A program made the position numbers and the translations under genes. The notes under the pieces are model-generated. The model was given only the letters and a program-made list of their open reading frames with translations, was not told the DNA's origin and searched no databases. A DNA stretch of 12,795 bases, from the NCBI GenBank assembly GCA_937871985.1, contig CALMPB010000101.1, positions 1-12,795 on the forward strand, written 5' to 3'. Within the stretch, counting starts at the first letter, position 1; every line of letters starts with the position of its first letter. This DNA is from an uncultured Burkholderiaceae bacterium (GTDB taxonomy: Bacteria > Pseudomonadota > Gammaproteobacteria > Burkholderiales > Burkholderiaceae). This document shows positions 1-6,935 of the stretch, piece after piece.

Positions 1-1
1 C

Positions 2-1525
2 CTGGCCGCCGCCCTGGAACTCGCGCCGCGCCGGCGCGTGGCCCTGGTCAGCAAGGGCGCGCTGCGCTCCGGCGCCAGCCAGCATGCGCAGGGCGGTATC
101 GCCGCGCCACTGGGTCCGGGCGACAGCGTGGCCGCGCACCTGCGCGACACCCTGGCCGCCGGCGCCGGTCTGTGCGACGCGAACGCCGCGCAGGCCATCA
201 TCGACCAGGCTTGCGCGGCCATCACCTGGTTGCAGGAGCAGGGAGTGGCCTTTTCGACCGAGGGGACGCAACTGCATCTGACGCGCGAGGGCGGCCACGG
301 CCAGCGCCGCATCGCCCATGCCGCCGACGCCACCGGCCGCGCCATCATCGCCGCGCTCGAAACAAGGGTCGAACAGCAACCCGCGATCACCGTGCTGGCG
401 CGGCACTGCGCCGTGGACCTGCTGCTGTCCGATGGGCCCGGCGCCCGCTGTCAAGGCGTGCGCCTGCTGGATCTGGACCGTGGCCTGCGCCGCGATATCG
501 CCGCCGCGCATGTCGTGATCGCCACCGGCGGAGCCGGCCAGGTCTACGCCACCACCACCGCGCCGCCCGGCGCCACCGGCGACGGCATCGCCATGGCCGC
601 GCGCGCCGGCGCCCGCCTCGCCAACCTGGCGTTCACGCAATTCCACCCCACCGGCCTGCACCACCCGCGCGCCGACGGATTCCTGATCTCGGAGGCCGTG
701 CGCGGCGAAGGCGGCCGCCTGTGCCTGCCGGACGGCAGCCGATTCATGCCCGCCCATGATCCGCGCGCGGAACTGGCGCCGCGCGACATCGTGGCGCGCG
801 CCATCCATGCCGAGATGCAGCGCCATGCGCTGGATTGCGTCCATCTGGACATCAGCCACCTGCCCCGCGATTTCGTGCGGGCGCACTTTCCCCTGATCCA
901 TGGGCGCTGCCTGACGCTGGGCCTGGATATCTCGGCCACGCCCATCCCCGTGGCACCCACCGCCCACTACACCTGTGGCGGGATTGCCACCGACACCGAC
1001 GGCCGCAGCAGCGTGCCCGGCCTGTACGCGGTGGGCGAGGCCGCCTGCACCGGCCTGCACGGCGCCAACCGCCTCGCCAGCAATTCGCTGCTGGAATGTG
1101 TCGTCACCGGGCGCGCCGCCGCCCGCGACATCCTGGCCGGCGCCGTCGCCATGCCCTCCGGCGCCGCCATGCCGGCCACCGAGGCGCCCGCCCATGCGAA
1201 GCCGGCCGACCGCGCGCCGATGACCGCGCGCATGGCGCGGCAGCGCCAGGCACTGCGGGCCGCGATGAGCCGCGATGCCGGTATCGTGCGCAGCGATGCC
1301 TCGCTGCGGCGGGCCGCCGACCACATCCGCGCATTGCGCCGCGCGCTCGAGGCAAGCGACCCCGCCGACGATGGCCTGGCGCTGCTGGAACTGCGCAACC
1401 TGGCCCTGGTCGCCGACCTGATCGTGGCCGATGCCCAAACCCGCCGCGAGAGCCGCGGCGCGCATTTCAACCAGGACTGGCCAGACCATGCGGGCGCGCA
1501 ATCAAACCAGGCCACGCCGCTTTGA
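2..1525 (+). CDS. nadB: L-aspartate oxidase, 5' end outside the window
   Basis: This flavoenzyme oxidises L-aspartate to iminoaspartate, the first step of de novo NAD synthesis; NadA then uses the product to make quinolinate. The frame is open from base 2, so the true start and the N-terminal FAD-binding glycine motif lie upstream. About 507 residues are visible against a usual length of about 530. Recognisable NadB blocks in order are SQHAQGGIAAP near the start, TREGGHGQRRIAHAADATGR, FHPTGL, RGEGGRLCLPDGSRFM, and near residue 320 HYTCGGIATDTDGR followed by GLYAVGEAACTGLHGANRLA and SNSLLECVVTGRAA. The arginine in the HGANR block and the HYTCGG block separate NadB-type proteins from generic flavoproteins, although fumarate reductase and succinate dehydrogenase flavoproteins are relatives. 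The C-terminal helical region ends in LRNLALVADLIVADAQTR, as in the family. No frame damage is visible. The gene converges on the lipoprotein operon. Confidence 0.96.
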   Translation: MAAALELAPRRRVALVSKGALRSGASQHAQGGIAAPLGPGDSVAAHLRDTLAAGAGLCDANAAQAIIDQACAAITWLQEQGVAFSTEGTQLHLTREGGHGQRRIAHAADATGRAIIAALETRVEQQPAITVLARHCAVDLLLSDGPGARCQGVRLLDLDRGLRRDIAAAHVVIATGGAGQVYATTTAPPGATGDGIAMAARAGARLANLAFTQFHPTGLHHPRADGFLISEAVRGEGGRLCLPDGSRFMPAHDPRAELAPRDIVARAIHAEMQRHALDCVHLDISHLPRDFVRAHFPLIHGRCLTLGLDISATPIPVAPTAHYTCGGIATDTDGRSSVPGLYAVGEAACTGLHGANRLASNSLLECVVTGRAAARDILAGAVAMPSGAAMPATEAPAHAKPADRAPMTARMARQRQALRAAMSRDAGIVRSDASLRRAADHIRALRRALEASDPADDGLALLELRNLALVADLIVADAQTRRESRGAHFNQDWPDHAGAQSNQATPL

Positions 1526-1543
1526 ACCGCCGGCGGGCCCGGA

Positions 1544-1624
1544 CTGAGCACGGCGGTGGATGCGCAACCGCCCTCGACCCAGGCTGCCGGGTTCGAGGGC
1601 GGAACGTGCCGTGGCCGTGCTCAG
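1544..1624. terminator. nested inverted repeat between convergent genes, likely bidirectional termination or RNA end structure
   Basis: Two nested pairs of arms are visible. The outer arms, 1544-1554 (CTGAGCACGGC) and 1614-1624, are perfect 11-bp complements. The inner arms, 1568-1580 (CCGCCCTCGACCC) and 1589-1602, pair with one bulged base around an 8-base loop. The structure lies between the stops of nadB and the leftward lipoprotein operon, and the right outer arm includes that operon's stop codon at 1621-1623. Neither side carries a run of T, so it is not a textbook Rho-independent terminator. The position and symmetry suggest a shared end structure for both transcripts. Confidence 0.6.
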
Positions 1625-2277
1625 GGTTGAGCGGCGTAACGCGGAGAACGCGGGCCGTACAGAATGCCGCCCGGGGTGCCGGCGCTGAGCAGCATGTTGT
1701 CCGCCATGCCCGCCACGCTGTAACTGCGGTCCGACAGGGTATTGACGACCTGGTCCACCACCGCCTGCACCAGCATGCCGATCAGGCCGCCATTGTTGTT
1801 GTTGCTGGCGTGCACCACCTCTTTACTGCCATTCCACAGCTTGGCGCCCGTGCGCAGGTCTACCAATGCCGCGTCGATCGAGACCGTGATCGAGCTGGAC
1901 AACACCGCATAGCTCGACCCGTATTGCTTGACGGTCATGTACAGCGCGGCATCCGCGCCGAAGATATCGCGCAGCCGCTTGGCCGGCAGTTCGTGGATTT
2001 CATCCGCGTTGGCCAGGCCGTTCTGCTTGAAGGTCTCTTCCATGACGGCGACCGGCACGACGTAATAGCCGGACTCCGCCAACGGCATGGTCGCCTGCGA
2101 CAGCACCGCCGCCCCGGCAGCCACATCCACGGAGGTATTCAGCGGCGGCAGCACCAGGATCGACGCCGGCTTGCTCTCGCGGAATGCCGCATAGTCCACC
2201 TCGTGGCGCTGCGGCGCGGCGCAGCCCGCCAGCAGCGCGACCATCGCCAGCACCGTGATACGCATGATGGTGTTCAT
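1621..2277 (-). CDS. GNA1162-family (DUF799) outer-membrane-type lipoprotein
   Basis: The product has 218 residues, with a short signal peptide ending in the lipobox LLAGC (Cys19), so it is probably a lipoprotein. The mature part fits the GNA1162/DUF799 family: PASILVLPPLNTSVDV near residues 37-52, SGYYVVPVAVMEETFKQNGL at 69-88, the HELPAKRLRDIFGADAALY segment at 95-113, and a VDLRTGAKLWNGS strand at 139-151. It ends with a segment containing four consecutive Asn (159-162). The ATG at 2275-2277 was chosen because it sits directly before the signal peptide and has AAGGGAG just upstream, inside the end of the preceding gene; a longer open frame upstream is Pro/Arg-rich and not signal-like. It is the last of three lipoprotein genes, one base after the stop of the second. 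The same gene order (CsgG, DUF4810, GNA1162) is known from Neisseria. The molecular role is unsettled; an envelope assembly or transport role is inference. Confidence 0.85.
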   Translation of the reverse strand: MNTIMRITVLAMVALLAGCAAPQRHEVDYAAFRESKPASILVLPPLNTSVDVAAGAAVLSQATMPLAESGYYVVPVAVMEETFKQNGLANADEIHELPAKRLRDIFGADAALYMTVKQYGSSYAVLSSSITVSIDAALVDLRTGAKLWNGSKEVVHASNNNNGGLIGMLVQAVVDQVVNTLSDRSYSVAGMADNMLLSAGTPGGILYGPRSPRYAAQP

Positions 2278-2278
2278 G

Positions 2279-2779
2279 TCAGGCTCCCTTGCCGGCGGCT
2301 TGCGGTTGGCTGGGGGAGGCTGCCGGCGTGTCGGCCGGAGCCACGGCGGGGTCGGGCGCGGGTTGCGCGACGCTGTCGGCCGTCCTCGCATTGCGCAGCA
2401 GGAAATCCATGAACGGCTTGGATTCGGGAAAGGCCGCTTTCTCGCCCTCGAACTGTTCCACGCCTTTGGCTCCTTCGCCCATCTTCAGGTACAGCATGCC
2501 CAGGTGCGCTCGAAAGCCCGGCGGCAATTGCGCATCGGCCGAGCGCGCGGTCTCGATGTTCTTCTCCATCGCCAGGCTTTGCGCCGCGTAGTCTGCGCCA
2601 TCGTCCTTGAGATAGGCATAGACCGAAGGCTGATATGACTGCCAGGAGTACATGCTCTTGGCGGGTTGCGCGCACGCGCTCACCAGCGCCGCCAGGGCGG
2701 CCACAGCCAAGACACGGCCCGCGCGCGCGATTGCCCGCGAAGGCACATTAACCAGATTGTTCAACATGGACATACCCAT
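2279..2779 (-). CDS. DUF4810 domain-containing lipoprotein
   Basis: The product has 166 residues if started at the ATG at 2777-2779, which overlaps the TGA of the upstream CsgG-like gene by one base (TGATG) and suggests translational coupling. Other in-frame ATGs at 2771-2773 and 2765-2767 would give a more usual signal peptide length, and no clear ribosome site settles the choice. The lipobox is LVSAC (Cys36). The mature part has SMYSWQSYQPSVYAYLKDDG at 42-61, typical of DUF4810, then an alpha-helical stretch with LGMLYLKMGEGAKGVEQFEGEKAAFPES resembling one tetratricopeptide-like helix pair. The last about 30 residues are Pro/Ala-rich and probably disordered. Function is unknown; the conserved gene neighbourhood implies that it works with the two flanking lipoproteins. 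Confidence 0.83.
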   Translation of the reverse strand: MGMSMLNNLVNVPSRAIARAGRVLAVAALAALVSACAQPAKSMYSWQSYQPSVYAYLKDDGADYAAQSLAMEKNIETARSADAQLPPGFRAHLGMLYLKMGEGAKGVEQFEGEKAAFPESKPFMDFLLRNARTADSVAQPAPDPAVAPADTPAASPSQPQAAGKGA

Positions 2780-3456
2780 CAAGGTTGGACCGGTTGCCAG
2801 GCACCCTGCTCGATGCCTTCCACCAGGCGATCGACGGCCTCGCGGATCGCCAGGTCCAGCACCTTGCCGTTCAGCGTGGAGTCGTAGCCGGCGGTGCCGC
2901 CAAAGCCGATGACCTCGCGGTTGGACAGGCTGTACTCGCCCGCGCCCGATGCCGAATAGACCACTTCGGAGGTGCTTGCGTCGACCACGTTGAGGTCGAC
3001 CTTGGCGTAGGCCACCTGCTCCTTGCCGCGGCCGAGGATGCCGAACAGTTGCTGGTCGCCGGTCACCTTGCGACCGAACGCCGTCACGTCACCGGTGATG
3101 ACGTAACGCGCCCCCTTGATCTGGCTGGCCTTCTTGTTGAAGGCCGCTTCCTGGGCGATTTCCGACAGGTTGTCGCGGTCCATCACCTGGAACCGGCCGC
3201 TGCGCTGCAGGTGGCTCACCAGGATGGTCTTGGCCTGACCGCCGAGGCGATCCACGCCATCGGAGAACACGCCACGCAGGTAATTGGTGCGGTTATCGAA
3301 CTTGCCGACCGAGATCGGGCTGCGCACGCCCTGGTAGGGCTTGCTGGCGGCCGCGACGGCGGGCACCGCGACCGATTGGGAACGTTCCGTGGCGCAACCG
3401 GCCATCAGCAATGACAGGATCGTCATTGCGCCAAGCTTTACTGCCTTGATCGACAT
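2779..3456 (-). CDS. CsgG/HfaB-family lipoprotein
   Basis: The product has 225 residues with a signal peptide ending in the lipobox LMAGC (Cys21). CsgG-family features are the ISVGKFDNRTNY strand at 48-59, LVSHLQRSGRFQVMDRDNLSEIAQE at 79-103 (the usual 'sgrF.vvdR..l..i..E' block), YVITGDVTAFG at 118-128, and VDLNVVDASTSEVVYSASGAGE at 153-174. E. coli CsgG forms the outer-membrane secretion pore for curli subunits and is about 50 residues longer. No curlin-like gene is visible here, so curli secretion should not be assumed. The ATG at 3454-3456 is supported by AGGAG seven bases upstream; the longer upstream frame crosses an AT-rich promoter-like region. It is the first gene of a three-lipoprotein operon reading leftward. 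Confidence 0.87.
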   Translation of the reverse strand: MSIKAVKLGAMTILSLLMAGCATERSQSVAVPAVAAASKPYQGVRSPISVGKFDNRTNYLRGVFSDGVDRLGGQAKTILVSHLQRSGRFQVMDRDNLSEIAQEAAFNKKASQIKGARYVITGDVTAFGRKVTGDQQLFGILGRGKEQVAYAKVDLNVVDASTSEVVYSASGAGEYSLSNREVIGFGGTAGYDSTLNGKVLDLAIREAVDRLVEGIEQGAWQPVQP

Positions 3457-3525
3457 GCCTTTCTCCTGCGGACCCGGCACTCGAACCGCGCCGCGCGTAG
3501 CGTGAAATGAAGGAATCAGGCAGCG

Positions 3526-3531
3526 AGTATA
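3526..3531 (-). promoter_or_regulatory. candidate -10 box of the lipoprotein operon
   Basis: Read leftward, the hexamer TATACT lies about 70 bases upstream of the CsgG-like start, in a notably AT-rich stretch (about 3525-3600) within a GC-rich window. The best -35 candidate is TTGCTG with a 15-base spacer, which is short. The AT-rich block is a clear compositional feature; the exact hexamers are weak. The remaining bases up to 3680 hold no gene that I can support. Confidence 0.35.
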
Positions 3532-3680
3532 TACAATTACATACAACAGCAATAATTAGAATTGATGGATAAAAGCCGGTTATTTTGTCCTAAAAACAGG
3601 CAATGGCGGACATCTTCAAGGCTTCCCCCAAAACACCACGTTGCTCCGCCGCCTCGCTGGCCAGCCCATGATGTCTTGAA

Positions 3681-3700
3681 CGGGCGTTGCGCACCGCCCG
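3681..3700 (-). terminator. small hairpin after the spermidine-synthase-like gene
   Basis: Six-base complementary arms (CGGGCG and CGCCCG) surround an 8-base loop, ending three bases beyond the stop of the leftward gene. No T run follows, so termination activity is uncertain. Confidence 0.25.
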
Positions 3701-3703
3701 GCT

Positions 3704-4501
3704 TCACTTCAATTCCCGCGTCGCGCCGATGACGCGCAGGGTCGGCATCAACTGGCGCCAGGCGTCCTTGGGAATGACCGCCGGGCGCTTCAGGTCGGCC
3801 ACGGCCGGATCGTCCAGCAAGTCCCCCTTGCAGGCGAACACGATGCTGTTGGTCATGTCGTCGTCCACCACTTCGAACATGGCGCCGCCGAACGCGGCGC
3901 GCACCCGCTCGAGATACACATGGTGAAGCGGATGGTTCACATGGAAATTGATCACCAGGATGCCATCGGCGCGCAGCGCACCATGGCAGTCCGCGTAGAA
4001 CTCCTCGGAACACAGCGCGGGCGGGATGCCGGCGTCGTCGAAGCCATCCAGCAGCAGCACGTCGGCGGCTTCGCGCAACCCGCGCAGATGCTCGGCCGCG
4101 TCGGCCCGGACCACCTTGAAGCGCTCGCCATCAGGCGGCACCATGAACGCATCGCGCAGCACAATGACCCCGGGGTCGATCTCGACCACCTCGATGCGCG
4201 ACCGGGTCAGGTAGCGATGACAGAACTTGGCCAGCGAGCCGCCGCCCAGCCCCACCATCAGGATGTCCGCGGGCGCCGGCGCAAACAGTACGAACCCCAT
4301 CATCATGCGCGTGTACTCCAGGTCCAGCGCGTCCGGGCTGAGGGTGGACATGCGGCTCTGGATGACCTTGTCGGAAAAATGCAGGGTGCGCGTCGTGCCG
4401 GAAGCGTGCACATAAGGCCGGGCCGATCCGGCATCGAGGCCGGCGGCATCCGGCGTCCGCGGCAGGGCGGACGGGGACAGGGAAGGATCTGGGGCGGACA
4501 T
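3704..4501 (-). CDS. spermidine/spermine synthase-fold methyltransferase-like protein
   Basis: The product has 265 residues from the ATG at 4499-4501. It has the Rossmann core of polyamine aminopropyltransferases: glycine motif I VGLGGGSLAKF at 83-93, the acidic end of strand 2 in VVEIDP at 105-110, and DVLLLDGFDDAGIPPALCSEEFY at 147-169, corresponding to the catalytic-Asp loop that is usually DxxDP in true spermidine synthases. Here the loop is DGFDDAG, and the N-terminal substrate-binding region is short. The protein is therefore more likely one of the many 'spermidine synthase-like' proteins of unproven substrate than SpeE itself. The first about 25 residues are Pro/Ser/Ala-rich. No good ribosome site precedes the start; an alternative ATG at 4529-4531 would add ten residues. 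No speD is seen in the window. The gene is monocistronic here and diverges from the coiled-coil gene. Confidence 0.82.
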   Translation of the reverse strand: MSAPDPSLSPSALPRTPDAAGLDAGSARPYVHASGTTRTLHFSDKVIQSRMSTLSPDALDLEYTRMMMGFVLFAPAPADILMVGLGGGSLAKFCHRYLTRSRIEVVEIDPGVIVLRDAFMVPPDGERFKVVRADAAEHLRGLREAADVLLLDGFDDAGIPPALCSEEFYADCHGALRADGILVINFHVNHPLHHVYLERVRAAFGGAMFEVVDDDMTNSIVFACKGDLLDDPAVADLKRPAVIPKDAWRQLMPTLRVIGATRELK

Positions 4502-4573
4502 GGGGCAGAAGATACCACCGCCGCGGGTCATGCCAATTCTCGGACTGGCTCCATGGCGGCCACAGTTAAAGAA

Positions 4574-4594
4574 TGTACGCCGGACTGCCGTACA
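4574..4594. promoter_or_regulatory. inverted repeat in the divergent intergenic region, possible operator
   Basis: Perfect 6-base arms TGTACG (4574-4579) and CGTACA (4589-4594) are separated by nine bases. They sit in the 176-bp region between two divergent genes, where a regulator could act on both. I do not recognise a regulator for this motif, and a chance occurrence is possible. Confidence 0.3.
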
Positions 4595-4677
4595 ACCCAT
4601 GTCACCACGGCGTTTCGAGCGCCGGCCATGCCGGCCCGCCATGACCCCACGAGTCCCGCCTTCCCGGAATATCTTCC

Positions 4678-5754
4678 ATGCAACCCCTGGCCCCCGACAA
4701 CCATCTTGCGCAAGCAGCCCCCACGGGCCGCGATGCCCGCGCCGCCGCGCGCCGCGCCACGGATACGGCCGCCGGCTTCGGGCAAGAGCGCGATGACGCG
4801 CAAGCCAGCCAACCCGTCTCGATCCGCGTCATCCTCAGCGACGACGCGCTGGAACGCGCCGCCAAGGCACGCAAGGCCGCGATCCACATCGCCGCCGACG
4901 CGGCCCAATCGCGCCAGGACCTGGCGCGCGCCCGCATCGCGCAGATCAAGCAGCGCATCGACACGCTCAAGAAGATGCTGATGTTCCTGGGCAAGGCCGC
5001 AGCCAAGGTCATCCTGCGCGAACTGCGCCAACTGGCCGGCGAACTCGGCCAGGCCGCCAGCGCGCTCAAGGACAGCGGCGGCGCGCAACCCGCCGCCGGC
5101 GGGTCGCCTGGCGCTGCCGCCGTGGTGCGCGTGGATGGCGCCCCGGCAACCGCTGGCAGCGCCGCTGCGTCTCCAGACGCCACGGCCGAAGGCGCCGATA
5201 CCGACGGCCAGCCGCAGGCGCCAGCCTCCACCGCCGCCTCGCGCGCCTTGTCGGCCTATGCCGCCGCCAGCGACGCCGCCACGGCTTCCACCGCCGACAC
5301 CGATACGGCTGGCGCGCCTTCCGCCGGGCCGGCGGCGCAAGACGAAGCCGCCCCGGCCCGCGCCGCCGCGAAGGACACAGCTGCGTCCGCCGACGCCGAA
5401 AATACCGGCGGCCAGGACGACAGGCGCAGCGTCAACGGCGCCTCGCGCGAGGCCCGGCAGCGCCGCCAGGACGACGCCCAGGCCGTGCGCGATACCATCC
5501 GCGCCATGAAGGAACTGCTCGCCATGCTCAAGAGCAAGCTGCGGCAACAGGACACGCAAGCCCAGAAACAGGTCGCCGAGGTGCGCGACGCCCTGGCCGA
5601 AGCCGAAAAAAGCGCGCGCGCAATCGAAGGCGGCACCCTGGACAGCGGCACGGACGCCGGTTCCGGTGGCGAGCAGGCCAGCAGCCTCGATGGCGGGGCC
5701 ATGAGCGCTGGGGCAATCGACGGTGGCGGCGCCGCCCCCGCCGCCCCGGCCTGA
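4678..5754 (+). CDS. Ala-rich coiled-coil protein of unknown function
   Basis: The product has 358 residues. I do not recognise a family. There is no signal peptide or membrane segment, so it is probably cytosolic. Residues 1-47 look disordered. Residues 48-130 form a charged helical block (RARIAQIKQRIDTLKKMLMF and VILRELRQLAGELGQAASAL). Residues 131-255 are Ala/Asp/Thr/Pro-rich low complexity. Residues 256-315 form a second coiled coil (QAVRDTIRAMKELLAMLKSK, then DALAEAEKSARAIEGG). A Gly/Ser/Ala tail ends the protein. It lacks Cys and Trp entirely. A long frame also exists on the other strand, but this frame has the coherent charged-helix pattern and G/C-rich third positions expected of a real gene. 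No strong ribosome site precedes the ATG. It could be a structural or scaffolding protein; no function is claimed. Confidence 0.72.
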   Translation: MQPLAPDNHLAQAAPTGRDARAAARRATDTAAGFGQERDDAQASQPVSIRVILSDDALERAAKARKAAIHIAADAAQSRQDLARARIAQIKQRIDTLKKMLMFLGKAAAKVILRELRQLAGELGQAASALKDSGGAQPAAGGSPGAAAVVRVDGAPATAGSAAASPDATAEGADTDGQPQAPASTAASRALSAYAAASDAATASTADTDTAGAPSAGPAAQDEAAPARAAAKDTAASADAENTGGQDDRRSVNGASREARQRRQDDAQAVRDTIRAMKELLAMLKSKLRQQDTQAQKQVAEVRDALAEAEKSARAIEGGTLDSGTDAGSGGEQASSLDGGAMSAGAIDGGGAAPAAPA

Positions 5755-5846
5755 GCCGGCCACCCACCGGCATCCCCGGGCCAGGCCCGGCGCCGGCAGC
5801 GCTCGGCATATGATGGACCTCCCGCCACGCCGGACGCCGCCCCGCA

Positions 5847-6341
5847 ATGCCTTTCATCCGCCCGCTCTGCCTCGCCTGCCTGCTCGTTCCTTTCCTCGCC
5901 ACCGCCCAGATCGATACCGACGCCGAGGCCGCGCGAACGCGCGAGACCCTGAAGCAACAGGCCGAGGACCCGGGCTGGATCGACGAGTGCTTCTCCGCCA
6001 CCAACCCCTTCCGCTATTGCATCTACCTGGACAAGCAGCGCGGCGGGTTCCGCGTCGTCGACCGGCACCAGCAAGAACCCTACCAGGTCTACCTGTTCGA
6101 CAACGGCCCGGACTACCCTCGGGATGGCCGCTACCGTATCCGCCTGAAGGGCAAGATCGGCTATGCGGATGAAGAGACCGGCGCCATCGTCATCGCGCCG
6201 ATCTACGATTGCGCCTTGCCTTTCGAAGACGGCCGCGCCAAGGCCGGCGTCGGCTGCCATGAGAACAGCGACGGCGAACACCGCTGGTGGTCGGGCGGCC
6301 AGTGGCAGACCATCGACCGTAACGGCAAAGTCATCGACTGA
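5847..6341 (+). CDS. exported WG-repeat-like protein
   Basis: The product has 164 residues. The N-terminus is a Sec signal peptide, with hydrophobic residues 4-17 and a likely cleavage after ATA at residue 20. The mature part has one segment resembling a WG repeat, KIGYADEETGAIVIAPIYD followed by CALPFEDGRAKAG (103-134), with the usual 'G.i.i.p.Yd.a..F.dG.A' pattern. A degenerate second unit follows in GQWQTIDRNGKVID at the C-terminus. Four cysteines in the mature part (48, 58, 122, 137) suggest two disulfides in the periplasm. The role is unknown; WG-repeat proteins are usually assumed to be binding modules. It starts 92 bases after the coiled-coil gene on the same strand; the gap contains GC-rich palindromes but no T run. 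A shared transcript is possible but not shown. Confidence 0.75.
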   Translation: MPFIRPLCLACLLVPFLATAQIDTDAEAARTRETLKQQAEDPGWIDECFSATNPFRYCIYLDKQRGGFRVVDRHQQEPYQVYLFDNGPDYPRDGRYRIRLKGKIGYADEETGAIVIAPIYDCALPFEDGRAKAGVGCHENSDGEHRWWSGGQWQTIDRNGKVID

Positions 6342-6454
6342 CCGCAGCGACTCGGCAACGGTGCCGGGCGCGCGGTCCCATCACGCGCTGCTGCATCGCA
6401 GACGCCTTACTGGATGGAGAGACAGCGGAAACCGCTCGCTCCTGGCGAGGGATG

Positions 6455-6745
6455 TCAGGCGGTCAGGAAGCGTATGACTTCGTCCCAGTCGTTGGTCGAT
6501 AAGGCGACGTCCTCATAGTCGCCCGCTTCCTCGTCATATCGGGAAACACAGAAGCGCTGGCTCCTGCCGGATTCGCGGTCGGCATAGTTGGCGTAGTCGA
6601 CATACACCTTCAAGCCGCGCTCCTCGTTCTCGAACGAAGGCGCTGCATCGATGTAACTCGACGCGTCGACGTAACCTTCGGGTATGGGCGGCAGGGTTGT
6701 TACGTCGAAGTCGGGAAATTCGCGACGCAGTCGTTCAAGGTTCAT
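6455..6745 (-). CDS. small acidic hypothetical protein
   Basis: The product has 96 residues from the ATG at 6743-6745. It is strongly acidic, with Asp/Glu/Tyr clusters (GLKVYVDYANYADRESG and RYDEEAGDYEDVALSTNDWD), and has no signal peptide or membrane segment. It looks like a compact single domain, with the acidity typical of small inhibitor or immunity proteins, but that is only a resemblance. The frame stays open upstream for another 69 codons; this extension (containing RIFTIAVAYLSRWYLSGG) does not look continuous with the domain, and I see no ribosome site that decides the matter. I do not recognise the family. Confidence 0.55.
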   Translation of the reverse strand: MNLERLRREFPDFDVTTLPPIPEGYVDASSYIDAAPSFENEERGLKVYVDYANYADRESGRSQRFCVSRYDEEAGDYEDVALSTNDWDEVIRFLTA

Positions 6746-6935
6746 AACGGAAGCATGTAGAGGCTGGAAGCCTGGCATTTTACGTTGCCCAGTATCATGC
6801 CGCCACAATGCCCCCCTGAATGAGCCTGGCGCCATGCCGCCGGAGAGATACCAGCGACTCAGATAGGCGACGGCAATCGTGAAGATTCTCGGATGGGTGC
6901 GGCTTGAACGGACAATGAAGCACGCGAGGCCGCTT

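Noticed and set aside
835..2412. Long rightward open frame across the nadB 3' end and the lipoprotein genes
   Set aside because: Arg/Pro/His-rich translation typical of an off-frame reading in GC-rich DNA; it overlaps two well-recognised genes on both strands.
5776..5790. CCGGGC/GCCCGG hairpin between the coiled-coil gene and the WG-like gene
   Set aside because: GC-rich arms with a three-base loop but no T run on either side; such palindromes are common in this base composition.
4528..5847. Long open frame on the minus strand opposite the coiled-coil gene, Gly/Ala/Arg-rich
   Set aside because: It is the high-GC mirror of the forward frame: low-complexity Gly/Arg/Ala composition, no recognisable domain, and it overlaps the well-formed coiled-coil protein and the neighbouring intergenic regions.
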